This document shows positions 11,853-26,400 of a stretch of 64,000 nt of DNA, piece by piece. Positions within the stretch are counted from its first letter, which is position 1. Each line of letters begins with the position of its first letter. Below the pieces are notes generated by a model. The model had not been told where the DNA came from. It was given only the letters and a program-made list of their open reading frames with translations, and searched no databases. The stretch is from Blastocystis sp. Blastoise (Eukaryota > Sar > Bigyra > Opalinata > Blastocystidae), in NCBI GenBank assembly GCA_039096225.1, contig JBBPEB010000014.1:186001-250000 (forward strand). The letters are read 5' to 3'. Position numbers and translations under genes: made by a program.

Positions 11853-13076
11853 TTAGTTTTTCATTTCCTTTTCATAAGATTCGACTAATTGGTTAGAAAT
11901 CGAGACGAGATTGGAATCATCTTTTTCACCTTGTTCTTTATACCATTGACAATACTGTTTTTCATATTTAATACCATTAGTAAAGTCTTTCTTAGCAATA
12001 TAAGTAAGTGAGACTTCACGAAGAGCAAGAGGATAAGAAGTAGATTTCTTATCAAGATGAGAAAGGACAGGAATGAAGGAGGCAAGGGACTTATCGACGA
12101 TACCTAGATCTCTGTAGCAAATACCAAGTTTAATCATAAGAAGAAGAGTGTTTTCACTGTAGAGACCTGAAGACATAATATAAACATCAAGAGCAAGACG
12201 ACAGTGAAGCATGGCTTCAATGACACAACCAGACTTAGAGAGATAAGTGGAGAGAGTAGCATGACAGAGAGCAGAATCAAGACTATCAACACCAATAAGA
12301 CGATCACAACAATTAAGAGCAATACGTTGATATTTAATAGCAGATTTGTAATCATGAAGCTAATATATTATATATATATAGTGACAGAGTATAGATATAT
12401 AATAATTATATATAAAGATAAATAGATATATAGAGAGAATAAGATAGCTGCCATACTACTGAGACAACGAATAATCATAGGATGTAAGAGACCATGAGTC
12501 TATAGAGATTATATATATATAAATAAAAAAAAATAAATAAATAAAATAAAATAAAAAAAAAAAAAATAAAATAAAATAAAAATAAAATAAATAAATATCA
12601 ATCTATATACAGTTAAGATGGTGAATATAATCATATGACATATTTTGAAAGCAGGAATGAGATTCATTTGTTCAAGATATTCTTCCATAGTAGAATATAA
12701 TTGTTGACATTGCATAATAGCATTAGGAGTATTAGCGATCTTAAGTTGAGGAATAAAAGAGAGAATATCTTCAGGAGTGAAGACATAATCAATATTAAGA
12801 TTATAAGTAGCAGCCTTAATAACAACACCTACTTGTTGAGATACACGACGAATGAGAGAAAGACGTTCACTTTCAATAATACGAAGAGAACCATCAGTAG
12901 CAGACCAATAAACAAGATGATAATGGTATAATTCTTGAATCTTAGCTTGTAATAAATCCCAAATACCCGCGGGAGTAACACCAAGAGAAGTAAGAGACTC
13001 TACAACCTTAGCAGGAACACGAACACTATAAATAAAATAATGATAAATAAATACAAAAAAAAAAAAAAAAAAAAAA

Positions 13077-13107
<31 letters not shown>

Positions 13108-15800
13108 TTAAAAATAAAAATAGTATAACTATATACCCAGCTTTCTTGGATTTTTTGGTAGTTTTAACTCCTTCGATAAGAATATCGCTATTAGATTTAT
13201 CTTTCTTAACAAGAGCATTGAAAAAAGCAGCAACAAGATAAGCAGAACAATCCTTAAGATTAGGAAGAGTAAGGAATTGACTGAGAATATGTTTGCTGGC
13301 ACGAGCAATCATTTCAACCTCAAGGATATTCATGAAATTAGAGAGAACAGCACTAGGATTCTTTTCAGCTACTTTATTGACTAAATCAGCCATAACACCA
13401 AGATATCTCATATTAATACCATTAGCATGCATAGTGCTAGTAAGTTTTTCTCCATCAGGACAAGAAATAGATCCTTCCATAACTTGTTCAATGAAAGAAG
13501 GAATGATTTCACTTCTTAAGAAGTTATTTAATACAATAACATCCTTTTCATTATCAGTTGTCTTAAGAGCAGAAGTATCTTTTTCAATTTCTTCTCTTTG
13601 TTGAAGAGATTTGGAGAATACTGTGAATGTATTGACATCGAAAGAAGTAGGCATTTCAGTAAGAATTTGTTCTAATTTAGGTATTTGAGCCTTCATATCT
13701 TCGATATTTTTCTTAGCTTCTTCAGTCTTTTCCTTAGTATCTTTAGCATCATCTTCAATTCTTTGTTTCATCATTTCAATTTGTTTTTCTACAACAGCAC
13801 GACGAAGATTCCAATGTTGTAAGAGTTCACGTCTTAATACACGACTAGTTCCATATCCATCGACTCCACGTTCTTTAATACAATCTTGTTTCCAAAGAAT
13901 ATCAATAGGTTGAGCACGAAGGAAATCCATGATATAAAGACGATCATCACAACCTTTTACAATACGACCATCAACAGGACCAGCAAATGAAATAGATTCT
14001 TTTACATCTACATGCTTATCAGAACTAGCAGCAGGAGAAGGATAAAGACCATTCTCTCCTTGTTCACCTTCCTTTTCTTCTTCACCTTCAGGACCTTGAG
14101 GGTATACGGTACCTTGTTTCCAATAGAAATCCTTAGAGAGTTCTTCAACAGCCTTAAGAACTACTTTATCGTTGTAAATAGTCTTACCATCATCAAGGGT
14201 ACCATACATAATCATCTTATGAGCTGTCTTTTGTAATAATCCAGGAATAAGACCTTGAGCTAAGAATCTATAGCCTTTATAGTCAACAACACAAGTAAGT
14301 AAAGTATTAAGGCCATTAACGTTAAATTGATTCAAACTACGAACAGAAGCGATTTCATCATTGGCAGAAGCTCTGTTAATAGGAGCGGAGGGAGTATCGA
14401 GAACAGTAGAGTAGAAGACACCATTGAGAATATAACAAGGACTATCTCCATAAACATCATTTATAGGAGCAACACCTTCATCAACAATAGCAAGAACACC
14501 TTCCTTAGCAGCAATAGTAAAACTATTTTCTTTTTCAATTAAACAACATAAACGAGCACTTTCATCCATTTCAATATTCTTGAGCATAACATAATCGGTT
14601 TCCCAATCTTTGAGGTTTTTGTTATTCTCTTGAAGAGCTTCAATGTGTCCATAACGACTCATTTCACTGAACATATCTAAGGGATCATTCTTAATATCTT
14701 CATTCATAAACCATCCTTTAGATTTTTCTTCATTAACAGGCATAACATGTAAACTATTAATTAATTCTTCTAAGTCAACATTATTACTCCAAGTATTCTT
14801 TGCACATAATTGATAGAAAGTAGAGCGGAAAGAACGAGACACAGCAGAGAAAAGAGCAGCTAATGTAGGATACATATTAGGATAAATACTAGAGAAACCA
14901 GCATTGAAAGTAGAATCAGTAGATTGATTGACATAAAAACCTTCATTACAACCAGTAATATGGAATACTAATTCTTCCTTAGTAGTTAACTATATAATAT
15001 AATAAATATTATATATAATAATATATAATAAATATTATATATAATAATATATAATAAACATAATAATAATAAAAACTACATACACGAAGATAGATTAAAT
15101 CACCAAGTAATTTTCTGCTTTGTTTAGGAGGATTCCAAATATCAAGAACACAACGATTACAATAACTTTGAGTTTTATTAGAACCAATATGATTATTAAG
15201 AGCATCATGAATATCTAAGAAATTCTTATAAAGAACAGAAGTAGGAACATTTTGCTTCTTTACAATTTCAGCTAAATCTAAATCATGTTGAAGTTCTTCT
15301 TCAGTAGCTTTAATAGGAGCAAACTCATTAACTTCAGATTTAGGATCTTCTTCTTTTTTACCTTCAGCTTCTTTCTTTTCAGCTTCATCAAGTTTCTTTT
15401 CTAATTTTTGAAGTACTTCAGGAAGTTCAGAATTTTGATATTTAAGAAGTTGACCTTGAAGAGCAACCTTATTAGTTAATAAACCAATAAAATGAGAAAT
15501 ATGTTCTTTAATACTACCAGCATCATATTCATCAACTTTAAGTGTGAAAGTAGCTGTATCTTTAAGACTAGGTATTTCTTCAAACATAATTTGATCATTA
15601 TCGAGAACGAGAGATCCTTCAATAGTTTCATAAACGAAATGATATGCAGTATAGCAACTAAATTGGAAACAAGTTTCTAATCTTTGTTTTAAACCAAAAA
15701 TAGCTTCCTTTCCAGCAACAATAAATGTTTCCTTTTCTTGTTGAGGACCAGTAATTGTGATGGTATATTTCTTTATTTGTTCAGCAGCTTGCTCAGCCAT
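11853..15800 (-). CDS. CLUH: Clustered mitochondria protein (CLU/CLUH)
   Basis: The start is MAEQAAEQIKKYTITITG at 15800. Exon 1 (15800-15084) holds the N-terminal ubiquitin-like CLU_N region. It joins exon 2 (14989 to about 13136) at GDLIYLR/LTTKEELVFHITG, followed by GFYVNQST as in CLUH. Exon 2 carries the CLU domain (WETDYVMLKNIEMDE, GYRFLAQGLIPGLL, DGRIVKGCDDRLYIMDFLRA, WNLRRAVVEKQIEMM). The next exon has GVTPAGIWDLLQAK and YVFTPEDILSFIPQLK. Tetratricopeptide helices follow at 12360-11853, ending VESYEKEMKN. CLU proteins bind mRNAs for mitochondrial proteins and control mitochondrial distribution in the cytosol. One junction near 12360-12385 is unclear: the homologous block ILFS/LHDYKSA closes only with a 26-nt GT-AG intron plus a short Tyr/Leu/Ile-rich insert. 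Confidence 0.88.
13056..13104. repeat. Poly-A/AAT tract in CLU intron
   Basis: A run of A followed by AAT repeats (T-run and ATT on the coding strand) forms the body of the intron between the CLU domain exon and the exon starting VRVPAKVV. Confidence 0.8.
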
Positions 15801-16397
15801 ATTTGCTATAAATTATATCACTAAATACTAATTATTATATATAAAAATTGTATAAATACACTATTCTTGAGTATATAATAATTTTGTTAATAATTAATGA
15901 AAACAAAGGAAACCAGTCTAGTGACTTAATTCTCTTTATAATGAATTATAATTTATATAGTTCTTTCAAATCACTGTACGCGTTTTCCATGATGAATTCT
16001 ATTTGTTCTTGTTTCTCATTCTTTTTTTCTTATAAAAAAGAAATTTCTCAAAAATTACGTTGAAAATGAACAAATAACCAGAATTACAGTTAAACTGATT
16101 ATTGTTCTCGATTCTCCTTTTTTGTAGAGAAACTCCATATTAACAAATGGGGATTTTCTGATTAGAATTGTTTCTTCATAAATATTTGTTTGTATTCAGC
16201 GTATATCTAGAAATAATCGTCATTATCGGATTCAGATCCATTTTTATTCTTCATTTCGGTATTTGATTGGGGAATACCGAATACACCACAGACTGTCCGC
16301 TTTTTATCTTTTGTGTTTTTAATTTTATTCTATACCACCTTTTACGGCATTTCTAATTCCCCATTTTATTTATAAGCGTTATATCTATTAAAAGAAA
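15801..16397. other. Intergenic, divergent promoter region
   Basis: Upstream region shared by CLU and the kinase. It is AT-rich with a few G/C islands. No tRNA or known motif was recognised. Confidence 0.45.
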
Positions 16398-18346
16398 ATG
16401 GATACGCCTTTCTATTTTAATGAACATCCATCTAGACGACAGTCAGAGTTTAGTATCATTATTGATCAAGATGACAATAGTTCAAGTGATGAAGAGACAA
16501 GACAAGGATGCGAGAAGTTCGATAAACTAATGATGAGACATCAGTTTACAAAAGCTGGTTCTACAAAAGCAGAAACTTCTGAAACCACTGTTAATAAGAG
16601 GAATCCTTATACAGATCTTCGATTCAATGTTATCAACCCAGAAATATTCAGTCCTTCAGAAGAAATTGATCCATTAGAATGTACTCAAGTTATTAAAGAA
16701 TTATCTTCAAATTTCTTTAATCGTTGCATTAACGCAGATTATGATATTGAAGATGACGGATTTTTAGGTCAAGGTGCATTTGCTAGTATATATATTGATA
16801 ATACATTCTATTGAATTTAAATATTTTTATTGTTATTGTTGTCAATGGAAATTTAGCTTAATTTTATAAAAAAAAGTTTTTTAAATGTTTTATTACTATA
16901 GCTGTTCGAAAAGGAATATCTAAGAAGACTGGAGAACCTTTTGCTATTAAATGTATTGATAAAAAGTATGAATAATATAATATAATGATAATAGCCTTTT
17001 TGTATATCTCTATGATTTTACTTTTATTCATATATAGTATATTAATGACAGAATATGAATTTGCTGCCTTAAACCGTGAATTATGTATTCACAGTAAACT
17101 GAAACATAAAAATATATGTACACTAAATGCTGTATATAGTATGTTTTTTTATATAATTATATTTTCTTATATTTATTATTATTAATATTATTATTTATAT
17201 TATTTTTATATATTATTATTTCTATTATTCTATATATTATTATTTATATTATTCTTTATATTATTCTTTATATTATTCTATATAATATTATATATAGATT
17301 GTGGTAATATGATATATTTAGTTCTTCCTTATGCTGATATGAGTCTTGAAGATTATATGGCGGGAAAATTATGTTTACCTGAAAAGGAAGCTAAATGTAT
17401 TATCTATCAGGTTCTTCAAGCTTTAGATTATCTTCATAAAAATGATATTGGTCATGGAGATATCAAACCTTCTAATATACTTTTATTCAAAGATAAAACC
17501 AAAGACCCAAATAACTGCCTCTCACTTACTGTATATTATATAATAATATATTAATAATAATAATAAACATAAATTCATGATTATTCTTATATAGGTAAAA
17601 TTATGTGATTTTGGATTATCGATATTAAATGCAAATATGACGCACCCTACAAGAGCCTTAAAAGTCACTTCAATATATGGAAGTTCTGTATATATATATA
17701 TATAATTATATATATATATATATAATTATTATTATTATTATTATTTTAGTTGTATTCTTATTCTATTCTTTCTATTACATGATTCAACACATAGGGATTT
17801 ATTAGTCCTGAGATGACGGTTACAAACCGTTTAAGTTGCCGTGGAGATATTTGGGCTGCTGGTATTGTTCTCTATATCATACTAGTGGGTTACCATCCAT
17901 TCTATCCTTGTTACTCCAAATCAAGTGTCTTAGAATTCGATCCACGTGACTGTGAAAATCTTAGTGAAGATGCTAAGAATATTGTATGCTTTTCTGTTCA
18001 ATATTTTTTTTTTCTTATCTTATATATTTAATCTCTTATCTTATATATTTAATCTTTTATCTTATATATTTAATCTCTTATCTTATAGATTTAATCTCTT
18101 ATCTTATATATTTAATCTCTTATCTTATAGATTTATTTTTTTAAATGATGCTTGTTTTTATAAATATTTATATATTATTATTATTTTTTTAGAGCATTCT
18201 ATATATTCATCTATTATTATTTCTCTTCTGCTTTATAGGTTCGATTGATGCTTACTGTGGATTATAAGCAACGTCCGTCGGCAGAGGCACTTCTTAGGAA
18301 AAAATGGTTTAGAGAAATCATGAAAATGAACTTAACGAGAAAGTAA
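16398..18346 (+). CDS. Serine/threonine protein kinase, non-RD (HGD)
   Basis: Seven exons join in frame: 16398-16785, 16902-16965, 17038-17138, 17298-17530, 17595-17687, 17795-17983 and 18239-18346, giving 391 residues. About 120 acidic/Ser-rich N-terminal residues precede the kinase domain. The Gly loop is LGQGAFATVRKG and the Lys is in PFAIKCIDKK. The helix C Glu is in FAALNRELCIHSKL. The catalytic loop is HGDIKPSNILL, with Gly where most kinases have Arg. The metal site is LCDFGLS, the APE-like motif SPE in GFISPEM, then DIWAAGIVLYIILVGYHPF and the conserved Arg in YKQRPSAEALL. All catalytic residues are present, so it should be active, with non-RD-type regulation. It looks nearest the CAMK-like kinases, but I cannot place the subfamily. 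Confidence 0.85.
18004..18130 (+). repeat. Intronic 21-nt tandem repeat in kinase gene
   Basis: Six to seven copies of ATATTTAATCTCTTATCTTAT-like units lie in the last intron of the kinase gene. Some copies have AGA for ATA. Confidence 0.85.
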
Positions 18347-19193
18347 CTGCTTTTTCTCAATGTCTTTAATCACATACTTCTTCTTATCCTCTCCGCTTCT
18401 TTCAACTAGTATTACTACAATCTTGATGTTAGTTATATAATTCTTTTCTCTATCGTGAATTCTTTAGTTATCGCTAGCTTTATGGCCTTATTAAATATTA
18501 TATATATATTTGCTCATTCTATTATCCTACAAATGCTATTATATATAGGACTTTTTTTCTCTTTTTCTCTTACTACTCTACCCTATAATTTTTCATGTTT
18601 TGAGCTTTTATTATTTGCTATTAATATTTCCATTAATTGTTTCATTTTATCGTGCCATTTATAGTTCAGAAATCATAATCGTTGTCTATATATATATATG
18701 TATATACATTTATTTTTTTTAACTTTTCATTCTATTTCTTTATTTCTTTTGTTGTTGTTGTTGCTGTATACATTTTTCTTTTCTTTACTATATGTGTATA
18801 TTTTATGTATGAGCTTTCTCAAGTGTTTCTTCTTATTCAAAATTAGTTTTGTTTATTATCTTTATAAACATCGGTCTTTTTTTATTTCATTATTGAATTC
18901 TAGAGTATAATTGTATTGGAGAACACTTGGCTTGTGTGCTAAAATATTGATGTTTATAAAGTGAATTTTATTTGGTTAATGGAAATTATTATGATATATA
19001 AAGATAGTTTATAAAAAAAAATACAAAACGAGAGAGTAACAAAAGTATTGTAATCAAAAGTATTGAATATACAGAGGAAAAGGAACGAAAGATGGCAATT
19101 AAAATAGATATATTATATGATCTTAAGAAGAAATATAATAATATATATTTATATGATTGTCATAATACGTAATTGAATATACTGTAAAGACAT
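18347..19193. other. Intergenic, convergent 3' regions
   Basis: T-rich then A-rich spacer between the stops of the kinase and exchanger genes. Open frames here are Leu/Phe/Tyr-rich translations of AT DNA. I see no gene. Confidence 0.5.
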
Positions 19194-22518
<3,325 letters not shown>

Positions 22519-22826
22519 TGTTAATATAAAAAATATTCTCTAAATAAAGATTTGTTAACAAAGGTTAATCTTGAGAGATTCAAATATATTCCTCTGTTCT
22601 GTGTAATGACAATCTTTGGTTATCCAGCCGTTAGAAAGAAATCAACCTGATTTCACTCTTTTTCAGAATTTTTTTTCTATAAAAAGGGCTGGATTTCTTT
22701 TCTATAAAAAAAATCATTTTTTTAGAATATTCTAGTTATTCTCATCAGATGCTCATATAATAATTATAATAAAATGTTTCTTAGAAGCATGAAATAATCT
22801 AAAACTTTCATATCAACGGAATACTA

Positions 22827-23030
22827 AGAAGAAAGAGTTTTGTTGACGATATCGTGCAAATGTGTATAGATAATACATACAATTGAATTGAAATAAATAA
22901 ACCAAAGCTTCTCTAATGGTTTATCATATCTAAAAAAACAGAATATTATGTTCAAACAGAGAAATATGCTCATTTTACCTTTTCTTTTATTATGATCATC
23001 ACTGTGATATGCACTGCGCTTCTTGTACAT
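22827..23030 (-). CDS. Small hypothetical protein (doubtful)
   Basis: A 67-residue open frame starting MYKKRSAYHSDDHNKRKGK has a basic/polar N terminus and a hydrophobic segment near residues 20-33. It could instead hold a 49-nt GT-AG intron (from GTAAAATG to TTTTTTTAG), but splicing that would end the frame soon after. It lies between two divergent genes. I recognise no family and coding status is uncertain. Confidence 0.2.
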
Positions 23031-23405
23031 CAGAATAAATAATAAAGTTGAATATAATAGAGATATAACTGTCGTTTAAATACGATGATTATGTTTACAA
23101 AAAGTCATGATTGTATTACGTCTTCATGTTCATTCTTGGATATGAAACTATTTTCTTCGCTTGTGGTTTTTATTCCTTGTTGCCTTGACTATAATAAAAT
23201 CATGGGGATAATCAAAAATTGATATAAATTTTATAATTTGTTGGGTAGGCCAAGAGTGAAGAGATGAAGTCTCTAGAATTCCCATAAGAAAAATTCAATT
23301 TTTAAAAATTCATATTGCTGCGAAAGGATTCAATTTTATAATTGTTTTTCTTATAATTCGTTGACTAAATAGTACACAAATTACTGGAAAACAAATAAAT
23401 ATAAA
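23031..23405. other. Intergenic upstream of ADIP-like gene
   Basis: AT-rich spacer with no recognisable gene or motif. The adjoining stretch 22519-22826, upstream of the exchanger start, also shows nothing. Confidence 0.4.
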
Positions 23406-26400
23406 ATGAATCAAAATCAAAATACAAATTCAACAGAAACCTCTGTCTTACTTGAAGTTTCCAGTATATAATATTATTTTATGGATATAAAGATATATAG
23501 AATCGATGTCTGCATCATCAAAAGATGATTCTCGTATTTTATTCAAAATTTGTTTCATTTTTTAATAAATAGATATAAGTCCATTTATACCACTTGCTAG
23601 TTATGATTCAAAGAATTCATCAAGAGAGATTCCACAAGTTTCAGTTGATAATATTCATGAATATTTTGATGATATTCATAAATTGTAATTATTTTTTCTA
23701 TTTCTTATTCATTAATTTGCATTTTAGAATAGAAATATTAGGATATGATAATACAGTTGATTTGAAAGATTTTGGAAACAAAGAAAATCATGCAAAGGTA
23801 GATTTTTATACCCAATTTTGCTAACATTTATTCTTCTATATAGATTTGTGTTATTTTGTATATGGCACTTCAAAAAGAGAGACGATGTGAAGACAGAATT
23901 GATGCTGTATTATATTTATTTGATATTTATTATATATTATTTGATGTTTATTATATATATTATATATTTTATTAATTATATATAGTATCTGGATTCTATA
24001 AATGAAGCTGAAAAGAAAACCTTAGTATATTCTAGAATACTATTCTAATATATATATATATATATAGTGTACTGAGGAGACTAACAGTAAGCTTGTTGAA
24101 CAGAACAATGAGTTATTTGAAGTATATATTATATATTTATACTGTTACCATCTATAGAAATTATGTTTTCTGGAGAAAGAGAAGAAAGTATATACATAAC
24201 ATATATATATATATAGATCGTTATTATTATCATATTCTATATAGAACATTGAGAGTAATTATAGTATATATAAAGAAGGAAAAGATACTGAAATTCTCTC
24301 TTTAAAGAAAGAAAATAAAACACTTCAATTTAAATTAAATCAATCCTTTGTATATATATATATATTAAATGGTCTTCAGTTGTTATATATATATATTTTA
24401 TGTTTTTACATTGACATTATTATATATAATTATTATATATATTATTTTACATATTAATATAAGAATTATTCTGTTTATCTATCTATTTACATACTTATAT
24501 ATATGCGACTCTTTTTATTTCTATATCTATCTATATATCAAATAAGTTGTTATCCCTATATATAGATCACACTAAATAGAGAAGTTGCTGAGAAAGAGAA
24601 ATGGCATGGAAAACTACAAGATATTCTTATTACACGGAACAAAGACATTTCGAAAGCAGATCTGCCGAAAATCACGGAATTCACGGTATCTATACTGTTA
24701 TTATAGTTTAACAGAAAAATATTATTTAATATAATGAATTATATTGTTTCATATATTGAAAAGAGTAATACTTGTTAATAAATAGCATTCTTATATATAA
24801 TAGCAATATTTATTTCATAAATTATTATATATATTACATTCTAGTTGAAAAGTCGTATGAATAAGGCTGAATTTGATTCAGTTAGTACTCAGTCACTTGA
24901 AACGCGTATTCATGACCTTCAAGAAGAAAATAAATTATTCTCAACACGAATAAAAGAATTAGAAGATTCTATTAAAGTATTTATATTTATAAATGAATTA
25001 AAATTTATAAAAAAATGTCATATTTTAATATATATGTTATATATTATAAATTCTATTATATATAGGTACTAAAAGAGACGAATAAGAAGAATATGGAAAT
25101 AGTTCGCCTAATCCCAGAGAATCTCTATTTATTATTACAGTATCTAGAGCAAAGCAGAATTGAACACAAAAATAACTATCTCAATTATTTCCAAATATCT
25201 CTACCTGCTGGTATATATATATGTTGTAATTATTAGAATTAGTGTATATTAATCGTAATTATTATGATTCATATGATGATATTATTATTATATATTAATG
25301 CTATTGTTATGATTCATATAATGATACTGTTATTATATATATATAATAGTAATTATTGTACGCATTCTATTATCTACTAATCCTATCTTCTTCTTCTATA
25401 GATCTTGCTATAAATAACTATTTATTTTTGATTCTTAACCAATATATCTATATGAGAATGTCTCAACAACAAAAGAAACTAAACTGCTTTTTTAATTCTA
25501 CACAAGATCCTAATGTATATATATATATATATATATATATAATCATCAATAATATTAAATACATTTATATATTCCTCTACTCTATCTATTAGGATCCTGG
25601 TCACTTTGTACGAATATTAACGTATTTCTTAGATACATATCGTAATGAATATATTCACTATCATAATATGTATCATTCTTGCAGACGTATCTACTCCTTC
25701 ATGCAATCGAATCAATCAACATCCACTAAAGATATATATTCAAATGATTTGAAACATATGCTTTCACAAATATATCAATTGAATCCTATTTCTTTACATA
25801 TACTTCATAATCAACTTTCACCTGAACAAGAACAATCTCTTATTAAATATAAAGTCAATATTCAACAATATATATCTTCTTCTTCTTCTTCTTCTTCTTC
25901 TTCTTCTACATCTACTTCAGTATCTATAGATACTCCTACTACACCTCTTCCAAGTGATATTACTCCTACAACTCCTATAACTCCTATAACTCCTTCTTCT
26001 CCTTCTACTCCTTCTACTCCGTCTTCTCCTCTAAAATTAAACATGAAAAATCCTCTTTATTGTATATCAGAACAAGATATAATTCTTCATTTCTATCAAT
26101 TTTTAATGGATAATAACATCAATCTAGAAGAATCTAGAAAAATGTTGTCTACTTATATAAATACAGATAGTATAGAATCCTATTTAAAAGATATGAATCT
26201 AGATACAATTCCTGATGCAATCGCTCAATATTTTAATTTACAAAAAGACCAATTTAAAGAAGAAAATGAAAATCAATTTTTTGCTGCTGTTTTCGAAAAA
26301 ATTCAAAAAATTCTTTTATATTATTCATTACCAGGAAGTGTTCAATCGACACAAATTATGAAGTTATTAGATTTATATAAAGACGAACATGTTCTATATA

